A stretch of 64,000 nt of DNA from Alopecurus myosuroides (Eukaryota; Streptophyta; Magnoliopsida; Poales; Poaceae), in assembly GCA_028641055.1 (NCBI GenBank), contig CM054060.1:205740445-205804444 (forward strand), written 5' to 3'. The notes beneath the pieces were generated by a model. It made no database searches and was not told the DNA's origin. It saw only the letters and a program-made list of their open reading frames with translations. The translations under genes were made by a program, and so were the position numbers. Each line of letters starts with the position of its first letter. The first letter of the stretch is position 1. Below, in pieces: positions 43,948 to 55,300 of the stretch.

Positions 43948-44835
43948 TGTCGGGGGGCTACCCCCGAGTAGGGATAAGGCAAGTGGTAAAAGTGAAGATC
44001 AGAGTACTGTTGGACAGGTTGGTGGCTACCCGGGTATCCTCTACCCGGTAGTCTCTATCCGGTCATAAGTACTGAAGGCCAAGAGAAGATATAAAGGAAG
44101 ATTATATTTGTCCGGGTAGCGATCATGTGGTCCGGGTAGATGGGCTGCGTTCCTACTCGGGCAAGAAGTCAATGGAGCCGTTCTGACAGGATCCCGCGTA
44201 TCCTGTAGCCGTACAGGCGTGCGGTTCAACTTACGGAGCGCGTGATTATCCGTGCTACGGCGTGGCTACAGTGAGGTAGGCGCCTGTCAAGTCCTGTCAC
44301 TGACAGAGGGGACAGGACATGAGCTAGGGCCTACTCTATGTGACTGACAGGGTGGACAGGTCCCATCTGCCGAACGGCGCGGCGACTTCCCGCACCCGCG
44401 TCAGCGAGAAGCCAGAGGCGTGCGCTGTCCTGCAGTAGGCGTGTCCCATCAAGTTGTATCTTATAGTCTTTGTTTATTCGGCAGGGCACCAGTATATACG
44501 GTGCCCTGCCCCCTCCTGCGCGAGGGACGTTGCTCCAGATCGCATTTATTACAAGGACCAGCACCAGAGCGAGAGAGAACAGCCGAGTGGCTACTCGGCT
44601 AAGAGGCAAACTTGTACTGTGGCTACTCGGAGATTATACACACAGAGAGATAGGCAGGAGTAGGGGTGTTACCTCCACACGAGGGCCCCGAACCTGGGTA
44701 GTTCTTGTTGTTTGCCGTGATAGTCTTACCTGAGCGCGGCTACTCGCCGTGCGATCCCTCCCCGGATACCTACAACGTCCATCGGCCCCAACACTTTAGC
44801 CATCCCATGGCATCTGTCTTCTCCACACCATGACA
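43948..44835 (+). repeat. 5' LTR of the Tat element
   Basis: 888 bp, TGTCGGGGGGCTACCCCCG...CCATGACA. The first 18 bases after TG fold on themselves (GGGGGGCTACCCCC), and several CCGGGTA/TACCCGG inverted copies lie near 44025-44060. TATA-like AGTATATACGG at about 44490. Confidence 0.92.
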
Positions 44836-44837
44836 GT

Positions 44838-44854
44838 TGGCGCCCACCATGGGG
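44838..44854 (+). other. Primer-binding site of the Tat element
   Basis: TGGCGCCCACCATGGGG, two bases after the 5' LTR, a PBS type common in RIRE2-like Tat elements (usually CCGTGG here). It contains the ATG at 44849 that opens the gag frame. Confidence 0.8.
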
Positions 44855-46411
44855 CCAGCAGCGGCGCTGGCTGGGGTTCATATTCGTACGGGACCCGTTT
44901 CTGCTTCGAGGGAGCGCGTGGTCTGTGGCCTTGTCCACAGATTCGGCTCCTTCGACTTTGTCACCGACATCGCCGGCGATTTCGGCGGCAGGCCCGTGCC
45001 GGCAGGCGGCTCGGTGCTTTCCTTCGGCGCGCATCTGGTCTACGTCGCCACCACCGTCATCCGCGAGTTCCCGGAGGAGGTGCTCGTCGCGGAAGATCCT
45101 CCTGCTGTACTCTCTGCCCGCGGGAAGCCTTCTGGCTGCTCTACGGACAACGTGGAGGTGATGATGACCGGCCCGACTATCGATGCCGGGAAAGGCGCGG
45201 CCGCTACCGCGGGAGTCATCGAGGAACCTGTTGGCGCAAGGGTCCACAAACCCTACGACATGCCCCAGAACATTCGGGGTTACGTGGATGCTTCCACGTC
45301 CGCGACTATACCAGTCGCTCGCGGTGGCGCCACCGAGCGGCTGGGCATGCCGCCTCCCACCGAGCTTGAGCTCATGACCATGAAGGCGCAACTCGAGCAG
45401 CAGCGTCAAGCGCTACTCGTGGAGTCCCAGGAGATGGAGAAGGTTAGGCTTGAGCTTAACCTAGAACAAAACGAGTACAACAGAGCACATGGCTTTACTC
45501 CTGTTTCTCGGCTGCCTAGCAAGCTAGGCGCTACCCGTCGCAACTTAGGCGCTGAGCTGGCTAGAGATGGTAGGGCTGCTAGCCAATCTGCTAGTTCGAA
45601 CACTGCTGGTAGGCCCAAGTATAGCACTCCTGACAAAACTCTTAGGGCTGCAGAGGCAGTTGCTGCTGAGTTGCCGCATCTCGCTGGCGACGCGCGCGCT
45701 AGGCAGCAGGATAGGTTGAATGAGCTAGTGCTAGAGTCTGCCAGGCAGGACGAGGAGTTCCGGAAAGCCAATCCGGGAGCGGGCGCTTCTCAGGTTGTGC
45801 ACTCGCATGCGGTCAGATCTACAGATCAGGCCTCATCGCCGCTTCCTGGCAACGAGAGGGACCAGAGTGTGAACTCTGGAAAGAACAAACAGATGCAGGT
45901 GTACGACCCGGCTGTCGCCGCAAAACAGCATGCTGTGCCGCGACAGCCCGGTCAGAAACACAACTCTGCAGGAGCAGGCTATCAAGCCAATAAAGCTAAC
46001 AGCAAGGGGCAAGGAGGAAATCGTGCAGGACCATCTCGGCATCAGGCCGCAAACCCAAGAGTGCGGCAGCCAGCGGCTGTGCAGCCGCAAGTAGTTGAGG
46101 CAGCAGCCAACCCGGTGGCTCAACCCGGCCCTGTGCCGCAAGATCGCTATGATGATGGGTACTCGGCGATGGGGCTAGCCGGGTACGCTGACCCAAGAGA
46201 TGTCACTGATCGTTTGGGTGACCGCATGCTGGAGCCCAGCGATGCAAGATACAAGCTGGACCGGATCAATCGGTCTGCGCATCTCGAGAACAAGGGGCCA
46301 CCCGGCCCAGATTGTTTTGGTCGCCGCATCATGGAGGAGCCCTCTGTGAACAAGTTTCAGCTGGCTAGAGGGACCAAGTGCTATGATGGCAGCACCAAGC
46401 CGGAAGACTAG
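44849..46411 (+). CDS. Tat-element gag, N-terminal part (ends at an in-frame TAG)
   Basis: The open frame begins before the first ATG (44849, inside the PBS) and runs to TAG at 46409-46411. The coding then continues in the same frame at 46412, so the stop is an internal lesion of gag, not its end. Visible: an N-terminal region without known motif, a Gln/Glu-rich helix (ELMTMKAQLEQQRQALL, about residues 180-200), long low-complexity Ala/Gln/Pro sequence, and the start of the capsid domain (KFQLARGTKCYDGSTKPED). True translation start uncertain. Confidence 0.75.
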   Translation: MGPAAALAGVHIRTGPVSASRERVVCGLVHRFGSFDFVTDIAGDFGGRPVPAGGSVLSFGAHLVYVATTVIREFPEEVLVAEDPPAVLSARGKPSGCSTDNVEVMMTGPTIDAGKGAAATAGVIEEPVGARVHKPYDMPQNIRGYVDASTSATIPVARGGATERLGMPPPTELELMTMKAQLEQQRQALLVESQEMEKVRLELNLEQNEYNRAHGFTPVSRLPSKLGATRRNLGAELARDGRAASQSASSNTAGRPKYSTPDKTLRAAEAVAAELPHLAGDARARQQDRLNELVLESARQDEEFRKANPGAGASQVVHSHAVRSTDQASSPLPGNERDQSVNSGKNKQMQVYDPAVAAKQHAVPRQPGQKHNSAGAGYQANKANSKGQGGNRAGPSRHQAANPRVRQPAAVQPQVVEAAANPVAQPGPVPQDRYDDGYSAMGLAGYADPRDVTDRLGDRMLEPSDARYKLDRINRSAHLENKGPPGPDCFGRRIMEEPSVNKFQLARGTKCYDGSTKPED

Positions 46412-48325
46412 CTAAGTGACTATGTTACCGCTGTGCACATTGCATGCGGCAACAGGAGATGGGCTGTGCGGTATGTTCCGCAGATGCTGGAGGGCCCTGC
46501 TCGGATTTCGCTCAACAACCTGCCACGAGATAGCATCAACTGCCGGCTAGACTTTTCGGAAGCCTTCATCAGCAACTTCACCAGCACGTACAAGAGACCG
46601 AATAGGCCGCAGAAGCTTTCAGCTTGCAAGCAGCGAGAAGAGGAGACTGACCTAGAGTACCTTACTCGGTGGAGCACACTGAGGAACACTTGTGAGGGTG
46701 TGAATGAGTCACAGGCAATCGCCTGGTTTGCTCAAGGCTGCAGGCATGGAAGCATGTTGTGGCAACAGCTGCAGAGAGAGATGCTGAGTACGCTCGCCGA
46801 GACAATCAAGATCGCTGATATGTATGCACTCGGAGACCCCACTCAACCTTTACTCGATGCATTCGAGCCGAGAAGGAAGCACCATGACAGCCACAGACGC
46901 CAAGATTTCCGCAACAAGCGCAGAGGTGACCGCCTAGATACTCGATATGATCCCGAGGAGGTGAATGCTGTGATTCAAGACCCTGCGGCTGCTGGGAGTA
47001 GCCAAAGGCAAAAAACTGCTGGAGTCCAATACGGGCAGAACCAGAATCAGGGCCAAGGCATCAAGAAGCCGTACAATGCTCCCCATCAGGGTAGCGGCAA
47101 CCCAGATCTAAAAGAAACTCAGACTTTTGTCTTTGAGAACATGAAGGTCGGGCCATGCAGCTTCCATACTCGGCATCCGAGTAGGCCAGCCAACCACACT
47201 ACCCGGCAGTGCAGCTGGTGGGACCGCATCAAGAGTGAAGACCTTGGTCAGCTGCCCCCTCCTCCTCCTCTGCCGCCTGCGAATGCCAATGTGCAGCCTA
47301 TTCGGGCAGCTGCTCCCAGGCCTGCAGTGAATCCGAGAAGGGAGAATGTGAACCAAGTGGCTCAGGGAGCCAACCGCAACTACAACAACAACAACAACCG
47401 CAACAACAACAACAACAACAACCGCAACTACAACAACAACAGGAACAACAACAACAACAGCAACAATGGTGGTGGAGACCGCAACCAGTACCAGGAGCAC
47501 CATGAGAGCTACATGATATTCACCACCGAGCCAGACGACAAGCAGTTGCTGCACATGCGTGCGATGGAGGTAAATGCAGTGATCCATGCTGTGCCTCACT
47601 ACCTGCACTGGTGCGAGCAAGAGGTCACTTGGTCCAGAGCTGATCATCCCAAGGTGATGCTCAATCCGGGTACCTATGCTCTGGTGGTGGATCCCACTTT
47701 CTTGGGAACCCAGAAGAATGTCAGGTTCAGCAAGGTGCTGATCGATAACGGCAGCAACATCAACATCGTGTACCGGGATACACTGGAGAAGCTTGGCCTC
47801 GCCGAGAACATGCTGCTACCCAGCATGACCACATTTCATGGCATTGTGCCGGGAGTATCTTGTGCTCCAATCGGCCGCATCTGGGTTGATGTCCTATTCG
47901 GCACCAGGGAGAACTGCCGCACCGAGTGCCTGCAGTTTGAAGTAGTTAATCTTCAGAGCCCCTACCACGCTCTACTCGGTAGGCCTGCCCTCTCCAAGTT
48001 CATGGCCTCAACCCATGCAGCCTACCTGAAGATGAAGATACCTGGTCCCAATGGTGTCATCACCATCTCGGGTGATTACAAGCGTTCCTTGGAATGCGCG
48101 TCTGCTAGTTCTCAGCTGGCGGAGTCCATGGTCATTGCTTCCGAGAAGAAGAAGATACACGAGGTGGTTGCTATGGCTCAAGCAGCGCAAGGTGGTGCGC
48201 CTGGCATGCCGAGTTCCCAGTACGGAACGGCTTTCCAGGCGTCCGAGGAGACGAAGAAGGTCCAGGTTGATCCCGAGTTCCCAGACCGTGTTGCCATCAT
48301 TGGCGCCGGGTTGGGAGAGAAATAG
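46412..48325 (+). CDS. Tat-element gag C-terminal part and protease (bounded by in-frame TAGs)
   Basis: Continues the gag frame after TAG 46409-46411 and stops at TAG 48323-48325, after which RT follows in frame. Contains the retrotrans-gag domain (PARISLNNLPRDSINCRLDF to about LQREMLSTLAETI), a basic linker, a zinc-knuckle-like CSFHTRHPSRPANHTTRQC, a run of Asn encoded by AAC repeats (47380-47465), and the aspartic protease site VLIDNGSNINIVY followed by LLGRPAL. The polyprotein should be continuous, so both terminal stops are lesions. Confidence 0.8.
   Translation, partial: LSDYVTAVHIACGNRRWAVRYVPQMLEGPARISLNNLPRDSINCRLDFSEAFISNFTSTYKRPNRPQKLSACKQREEETDLEYLTRWSTLRNTCEGVNESQAIAWFAQGCRHGSMLWQQLQREMLSTLAETIKIADMYALGDPTQPLLDAFEPRRKHHDSHRRQDFRNKRRGDRLDTRYDPEEVNAVIQDPAAAGSSQRQKTAGVQYGQNQNQGQGIKKPYNAPHQGSGNPDLKETQTFVFENMKVGPCSFHTRHPSRPANHTTRQCSWWDRIKSEDLGQLPPPPPLPPANANVQPIRAAAPRPAVNPRRENVNQVAQGANRNYNNNNNRNNNNNNNRNYNNNRNNNNNSNNGGGDRNQYQEHHESYMIFTTEPDDKQLLHMRAMEVNAVIHAVPHYLHWCEQEVTWSRADHPKVMLNPGTYALVVDPTFLGTQKNVRFSKVLIDNGSNINIVYRDTLEKLGLAENMLLPSMTTFHGIVPGVSCAPIGRIWVDVLFGTRENCRTECLQFEVVNLQSPYHALLGRPALSKFMASTHAAYLKMKIPGPNGVITISGDYKRSLECASASSQLAESMVIASEKKKIHEVVAMAQAAQGGAPGMPSSQYGTAFQASEETKKVQVDPEFPDRVAIIGAGLGEK
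47380..47465 (+). repeat. (AAC)n microsatellite inside Tat gag
   Basis: Imperfect AAC repeats with CGC and TAC/AGG interruptions, encoding Asn runs broken by Arg and Tyr. Confidence 0.85.
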
Positions 48326-49320
48326 GAAAGCGAGCTCATCCACTTCCTACGTGAAAATCGGGATGTCTTTGCATGGTCCAATGAGGATCTGCCGGGCGTC
48401 CCGAGGGAGTTGGTTGAGCACTCGCTACATGTGCGGCATGACGCCAAGCCAGTGAAGCAGGCTATGCGCCGCTTTGGTGACGAGAGGAGGAAAGCCATCG
48501 GTGATCAGATCACCAAGTTGCTGATAAGAGGATTTATCATGGAGGTACTGCATCCGGATTGGCTAGCCAACCCGGTTATGGTTGAGAATAAGAATGAGGA
48601 CCCCAAGGCCGATACTGCATGGCGCATGTGCCTGGACTACACTGACCTGAACAAGGCCTGCCCCAAGGATCCATTCCCGCTACCACGCATAGATCAGGTG
48701 ATCGATTCCACGACCGGGTGTGAACCTTTGTATTTCATTGATGCCTACTCTGGTTTCCATCAGATAGCTCTCAACCCGGATGATCAAATAAAAACTGCCT
48801 TTATTACCCCGTATGGGGCTTATTGCTATCATGTCATGTGCTTTGGGTTGCGGAATGCTGGGGCTACTTATCAGAGATGCATGCAGAAATGCTTGCATGA
48901 TCAGATTGGCAAGAATGTGCAGGTGTACGTAGATGACATTGTCATCAAAACGAATAAAACACATACTATGCTTAGTGATCTTGAGGAAACCTTTGCCAAC
49001 TTGCGCAAATACAGGATGAAGTTGAATCCGACTAAATGCACCTTTGGCGTCCCGGCTGGCAAGTTACTCGGCTTCTTGGTATCCAGTCGGGGCACTGAAG
49101 CCAATCCTTCAAAGATAAAAGCTATAGAGAGCATGTATTTGCCGAGATCACTGAAGGATGTGCAGAAGTTCACCGGATGCCTGGCTTCTCTGAGCCGCTT
49201 CCTGGGCAGAATGGGCGAGAAGGCCTTGACTCTTTACCAACTCATGAAGAAGAGTGACAAGTTTGTCTGGACACCACAAGCCGATGTGGCATTCAAGGAG
49301 CTGAAGACCATGCTGGGTAG
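48326..49320 (+). CDS. Tat-element reverse transcriptase (in frame with gag, ends in a frame-changing lesion)
   Basis: Follows TAG 48323-48325 in the same frame. RT motifs: TAWRMCLDYTDLNKACPKD, LYFIDAYSGFHQI with motif A aspartate present, FGLRNAGATYQR, and active site VYVDDIVIK (plus-strand 48925-48955). The thumb and connection follow (LGFLVSSRGTEANPSKI). After KTMLG (about 49317) sequence joins directly to the later VVEREEEGK part in another frame; some tens of codons of the RNase H region appear deleted. The open frame runs on to 49393 as nonsense. Confidence 0.85.
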
Positions 49321-49325
49321 TCAGT

Positions 49326-50354
49326 GTGGTGATAGTGGTGGAAAGAGAAGAGGAAGGCAAGACTGTGCAGCGGCCAGTATATTATCTCAGTGAGGTGCTA
49401 TCCAGCTCCAAGCAGAACTACCCGCACTACCAGAAGATGACTTACGACGTGTACCTGGGTTTCAAGAAGCTGAAGCACTATTTCCAAGAGCATCCCATCA
49501 CAGTGGTGAGCACTGCTCCCATCTCAGAGATCATGGGAAACAAGGAAGCAAGCGGCCGGGTAGCCAAGTGGGAAATCGAGCTAGCCGCGTACACTCCTTT
49601 ATACGTGAGAAGAGAAGCAATCAAGTCACAAACTCTGGCAGATTTCTTGGTGGATTGGGCCGAGATGCAGTATGAGCCTCCCTTGCCGGAAACCAACTAC
49701 TGGAAGATGCATTTTGATGGCTCCAAAGTGAAGGAAGGCCTTGGTGCTGGCGTAGTGCTTACGTCACCCAAGCGTGATCAACTCAAATATGTGCTGCAGA
49801 TTCATTTCAAGGCATCTAACAATGTGGCCGAGTATGAGGCCGTGGTACACGGCCTGAAGGTAGCCAAGGAGATAGGGGTGCAGCGCATCGTATGCTATGG
49901 CGACTCGGATTTGGTGGTGCAGCAGGTATCCGGCACCTGGGATGCTTTGGATGCCAACATGGCATCCTACCGGTTTCTGGTGCAAACCATGACTGGCTTC
50001 TTTGAAGGGTGTGAGTTCCATCATATACACCAAGCTGAAAATGATGCAGCTGATGAGCTGTCCAAGTCGGGGTCTTCTCGGCACTTCATCCCGGCTGGGA
50101 TTGCCTTGGAGCATTTGAGGAAGCCATCCATCAAACCATCCCCCAACTCGGAGTCTATCTTTGTTCCTTCTCTGCCAGGAGAGGAAGCTGTTCCAATGGA
50201 GATTGACTGGGAGGCTGCAAAAGAGAACCCGGGGACTGGCACCTGCAACCCGGGGACTGCTCCATTCAACCCGGGGACTGTCGCATTCATCGAGGGGGTC
50301 CTTTCCGAGTACTCGGGGACTCGCCCCCAACTCAGAAGAGGTCTTGGTATCTGA
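49326..50354 (+). CDS. Tat-element RNase H and second (archaeal-type) RNase H
   Basis: The frame changes relative to RT. Starts MVIVVEREEEGKTVQRPVYY, the last part of the ordinary gypsy RNase H, then a tether and an archaeal-type RNase H: HFDGSKVKEGLGAGVVL, NNVAEYEAVVHGLKVAKEIG, GDSDLVVQQVSG and NDAADELSKSGS, with D, E, D, D residues in place. This second RNase H is diagnostic of the Tat clade. It ends in a linker with three tandem CCCGGGGACTG-containing repeats (about 50228-50290), where the frame changes again. Confidence 0.85.
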   Translation: MVIVVEREEEGKTVQRPVYYLSEVLSSSKQNYPHYQKMTYDVYLGFKKLKHYFQEHPITVVSTAPISEIMGNKEASGRVAKWEIELAAYTPLYVRREAIKSQTLADFLVDWAEMQYEPPLPETNYWKMHFDGSKVKEGLGAGVVLTSPKRDQLKYVLQIHFKASNNVAEYEAVVHGLKVAKEIGVQRIVCYGDSDLVVQQVSGTWDALDANMASYRFLVQTMTGFFEGCEFHHIHQAENDAADELSKSGSSRHFIPAGIALEHLRKPSIKPSPNSESIFVPSLPGEEAVPMEIDWEAAKENPGTGTCNPGTAPFNPGTVAFIEGVLSEYSGTRPQLRRGLGI

Positions 50355-51669
50355 TCCAATGGAAGTGGACGAACCGGTGTTTCCCACACGGGAGACACCG
50401 AGTTGGGCTCTGCCCATATTATCCTTTCTAACGGATGGCACCTTGCCAAGTGACGAGGTCACGGCCATGCAGATACAGAGAAGATCCAAGGGCTACACTA
50501 TCCTCAACAAGGTGTTGCATAGAAGGAGTCCTACTGGCGTGCTGCAACGCTGCGTTGAGCCAGAGGAAGGAGAAGAAATTCTTGTGGAGATACACCAGGG
50601 GGAATGCGGGCATCACGCCTCTTCTCGGGCTTTGGTCCACAAGGATTTCCGGCATGGTTTCTTTTGGCTCACTGCCTTGAAGCAAGCTGAAGATATAGTG
50701 AGAAAGTGCAACGACTGCCAGAGATTTGCAAGTAAGATTCATATGCCAGCTTCCGAGTTGAAGACCATTCCCATTACTTGGCCATTTGTTGTTTGGTGTT
50801 TGGATATGGTGGGTCCTTTCAAGCCAGCTAGAGGCAACATGACTCACATCTTTGTCATGGTTGACAAGTTCACCAAGTGGATTGAGGTCAAGCCTATTCG
50901 GAAATGTGATGGAGTCACGGCTGTGAGTTTCCTGAAGGATGTGATCCTGAGATACGGCTACCCGCACAGCATCATCACTGATAATGGCACAAACTTTGAT
51001 GAGGGTGCTTTCGCAAGATTCTGCAAAGAGAAGCGGATCCTGCTAGATGTTGCATCTGTTGCGCATCCGGCCTCCAATGGGCAAGTTGAGAGAGCAAATG
51101 GCATGGTGCTATCCGGCATAAAGCCAAGGCTGATGGAGCCATTACAGCGAACCCTTGGTTGTTGGCTGGACGAGTTACCGGCGGTGTTGTGGAGTCTAAG
51201 GGCTACCCCTAACCGATCGACCGGATACACACCATTCTTCCTGGTATATGGAGCTGAGGCCGTGTTGCCCACTGACCTAGAGCATGACTCGCCCCGAGTA
51301 ACCCTCTAGACTGAGGCGAAGGCGAGAGAAGCTCGAGAAAATGACGTTGACCTGCTAGAAGAAGCAAGAGAGTTAACTCTGTCACGTTCAGCTGTCTATC
51401 AGCAAAACTTGAGGCGTTATCACAGCCGAAAAGTAAACCCAAGGGTTTTCCGAGAAGGAGACATGGTCCTTAGGCTCGTGCAGCGCACGGCCGGGATGCA
51501 CAAACTGTCCCCTCCGTGGGAAGGGTCTTTCATTGTGAGCAAGGCTCTGCACAATGATGCCTACTATCTAGTTGACGCACAGGCACCCCAGAAGAACCGG
51601 CCGGATAGAGCTGGAGAGGAATCTAAGCGCCCCTGGAATGTAGCTCTACTCCGCCGTTTTCATTCATGA
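50335..51669 (+). CDS. Tat-element integrase, interrupted by an in-frame TAG
   Basis: The usable frame enters from the linker and runs to a TAG at 51307-51309, then continues in the same frame to the real stop at 51667-51669. HHCC zinc finger: HQGECGHHASSRALVHKDF...CNDCQRF. DDE core: DMVGPFKPARG, SIITDNGTNFDEGAF, HPASNGQVERANGMV, all three acids present. The C-terminal part after the TAG (YHSRKVNPRVFREGDMVLR, LSPPWEGSFIVSKAL) is the usual integrase C-terminal domain, without a chromodomain. Confidence 0.85.
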
Positions 51670-52313
51670 GCAGAAAGTTGTATGTATCTCCTCAACCGAG
51701 TTAAAATTCTAGTCGGCACTCCGAATTCAAACTCGGGGACTGCCCTTGCCCAAATTTGTTCTATGTTGTTCTACTTTGTTTTACTTTGTATACTCGGTTG
51801 CTTTACTTAGAATTTCATAAGCATATCTAGTAATGTGTTTAAACCCAAGGGCCAACTCTTCGACTCTGCTGCTGTCCGCAACCCGGCTTCATGGCAAGCA
51901 AGAGAACAAGCCAAAGGTCAATGAGCACACGAAAATTGCTAAGGAGAAGAGAGGTGTAGCAACCGAGTAGGGTGTTCTTTTCTGTTTCTGTTGTCTCTTT
52001 TCGGCTAAATGGTGGGCAGCGTTACCATGCATGTTTCTAAGTGGCTAAGTATTTGAAACTCAAACTTTGAAATCTTGTGACTCGACTACCAAAAAATCCA
52101 CAAGTGGCAGGTAAGAGTTGAGACAAAGAGAATGAGTGGATAAAAAATGCAACTCGGGGACTTGCACAGAAACGCAACCCGGCATTGAGCCAGAGTTGCT
52201 AAACTGTTAACTGAATTAAAAACTGAGTAGCAAAAGACATAATTGTACTGATTACATTTGCACCCGGCATCCCGGGGATATGATAAAGGTTTGGAGATAA
52301 AGATTTGCAGGAA
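51670..52313 (+). other. Spacer between pol and the antisense gene of the Tat element
   Basis: About 640 bp with repeated ACTCGGGGACT segments (51732, 52153) but no coding. It probably holds the 3' end signals of the two converging transcription units. Confidence 0.5.
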
Positions 52314-55300
52314 TTACACAACAGTAGAACCCGTGTTGTCCGCATCGGTGTTGGCAGAGGCAGCTGGATCGGAAGTTGCTGTAGCCACGGAGATGGGATC
52401 CGTTGCAGAGTCGGAGGCTAGAGGGTAAAGACCGTCCGTAGCAGCGACATTCGCGCCCAACTCGGGAGACATGTCTTGGATCACCATCTCGGTGGTGATG
52501 GTGGCCTCCTGCGCGGCGGACTGCGGCTGCTTGGCCTCTGAGTTGGCTGCCAACTCGGACTCCTCGGTGTTGCCTTCCTGCTCGTTCCTCTCCGTCCCCT
52601 TGGCCTTCTCCTGCTTGGATCCCTCCTCCTCGGCACCCTCCGCAAAGTCGGCTAAGTCTTCATCAGTGATGCTATCCGCATCATCATCCTCGTCATCATC
52701 ATCTTCGCCAACATCCGTATCAGGCTCGGTGGGGCCGTCGATGAAGATGCTGGTGTCGGCGTAGGAGGCGAGCTCATAAGCCACCTCTTTTCGGCGAGCG
52801 ATGCAATCCGGATCTTCGGTCCACTTGGAGTCTTCACGGCGCGTACTAATCCTTTGGAGATCCAAGTTCTCATACCAGGACAAGACGAAGTGCAGCAGCT
52901 CGTCAGCTCCTGCCCGAGCTGCGGAGGCACGCCATTTATTGAGCTCTACCTTGACCTCATCCAGGTGATCAGCGATCTCGCGGAAGGTTTCCGGGACGTC
53001 CTTCTCGGGCCAGAAGAGCTTGTGCAACTTGATACCAGTGGACACCATGGAGGTGCCCAGGCCTTTGAGTGAGCGGATCTGTGTCTTGATGTTGAGGAGA
53101 TGGTCATTGATGCTGGAGGTGTTGTCAATGTTCAGACCAGAGGCAGCCCTAGCCTATCTTGCTTTGTCCAGAGCGGGCACACCAGTGGAACGGAGTTCCG
53201 GGAAGATATCTTCATAAGGAACTAAGTTGAGTCAGAAACAGAGACCGAGAAGAAGTAAAACCGGGTAGAGGAAGGCAAAGAAGAAAAAGACAAGAGAAGA
53301 AGGGGGTAGCGACAACTCACATTCCATTTCTACCAGCAGTTGCCCCAGCTTGACCTTCCAGTCCTCTGATTCTTGGAGATACTTGTCATGGACGTGGCGC
53401 GAGTCATTGATCTGAACCTCGAGGGCTCGGTTCCTTTCCTTGAGCATGCTGATTTCCAGCTCGAGTGCTCGCTTCTCGGCATTGGCAGTCGCCTCGAACT
53501 CCTCTTTCTCGCGGACTTGGTTGATAGCAGTCTGGAGTGCATTGTGAGATCTACTTGTAGCTTCTCGTAGTCAGCTCTCTCGGTCTTGCGCTCCTTCTCT
53601 ATCTCCGCTTCCCGGGCCTGCACTTGCTGGTTAGCTTCAGCGGGTGTGAGGCAATCCAGATGCTGCTCCCGGAACTTCTTGTATTCTTCTGCGGGTAGAA
53701 GAGAGTTATCAGCAAAGTAGCCAATAGAGACAAGACAAATACAGAGAAGAGAGATGATTGTTCACCTTCCAGAGAAGTGATTTTGCTTTGTGCAGAGGCA
53801 GCGAAGACCTCGCAGTCTTGGTGCCTTTCCACCAGAGCCTTGAGCTCGCCTGTAGAGAAGACAACAATTGAGCAAAAAGCAAATAACGGGCGTAAGTACA
53901 AAACGCATAAACCGAGATGCTAAAAGCTTACTCTCTATTTCAGAAAGCTCCAGTGTGCGCTCCAGGGCTTGCTCCTCCATAGCATCCTTGTCTTTTTTCT
54001 CAGCCTCCAGGGCTTGGTTCCGCTCCCTAGCTTGGCGGTGGTTCCAGAGAAACTGACGGAAGATCTGTGTCCTTTTCTGGACGCTATTCTGCATAGTAGA
54101 AAGGAAAATGTGAGTATTGGAAGATTTGGCCCGAGTAAATGTCAACTCGGTTGAGTCTTCACCTACTCGGCCCGAATCTCGGGGACTGGGGGAATGACTA
54201 AGAGAAGAAGAGAAGAAGAGAAGAGAAAGAAGAAATCAGCAACTCGGAAAATACAAAAAAGAGAGAGACACTTACCACATAGCTTTGCTCAATGTCCTCG
54301 GCGTTCTTGCGCATGACAAACATTTTTCCGGCCAAGGTGCAGCAGGGGCTGGCGACTGTCATGCCAACAGAGCCAATGTCGGCCTTGTTCCAGTTCGTTC
54401 GATAGTGGTCGAGTTTCCCCAACTCGGTACCGTCCCAGGCATTGTTGCCGAGCACTTTGCTGTTCCAGGCCTTCCCGATGTGGCCTACTCGGTCCAGGAT
54501 GGCCGCAAGGCCTTCTCCGGGAAGCTCTTCATCGTCTTCGCCGCAGGAAGAAAGTTATACCACGGCTTCCTTCTTTCCTTTGGACTTGGAGGTTCCCACG
54601 GCTTGGCGCGCTTTTAGAGCGACTTGTCGTTTCTCCTCCTTGGACAGCGGGATTTGGTGGCTCTGCGACAGATCTACCCAGTATTCAGGATACTTGTGCT
54701 GCACGCTGGCGCCAGCACCAGCACTCGACTTCTCGGCAGGGCCATAGGTGACCCCGGAGGCAACCAGGTTGGCGCTTGGGGTGAGTGTGAGCTGCGTGCT
54801 CTTGACTAGCTTCTTGGACGGCTCGCCTTGCGGCTTGGAAGGCGGCGACGCCTGCCCAGCCTGTGAGGAAACACGTTTCGGCTGCGTCCGGGTTGCCTCA
54901 GCTCCCGTCTTGGTGGTCTTCTTGGTAGTTGGCGCGGGAGTTGGCTGAGGAGGTGGTGGCACTTGTTGAACTGGCGGAGATGATTGCTGAGTTGGTGGAG
55001 GAACTGAGGCACGGGGTGGAGTCGCCTGCTGAGTTGGCGGCACAGGTGGCCGGCTACTCGGTGCAGCGTATGGCTGCGCTTGGTCTTGGTGAGCTGACTA
55101 CATCACATCGTCTTCTACCCGCTGCTCTGCAGCGGGATCAGGCCTTGCGGCGACATTATTTTCTACCCGCAGCTCGGCCGCAGGTTCGTGCTGCTCTGCA
55201 GCGTTGTCTTCACGCTGCTGTTCCGCAGCAGGTCTGGACGCTCCAGGGCGGCATCTCCTTGCTGCTGCTTGGCAGCTCGCTCAATGTTCTCCTCCGCTGA

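Noticed and set aside
44726..45409. 227-codon minus-strand ORF over the start of the Tat gag
   Set aside because: It overlaps the 5' LTR end, PBS and gag coding on the other strand, and shows only GC-driven residue bias; a shadow frame.
47108..47647. 179-codon Val-rich minus-strand ORF
   Set aside because: The Val run is the complement of the AAC repeat encoding Asn in gag.
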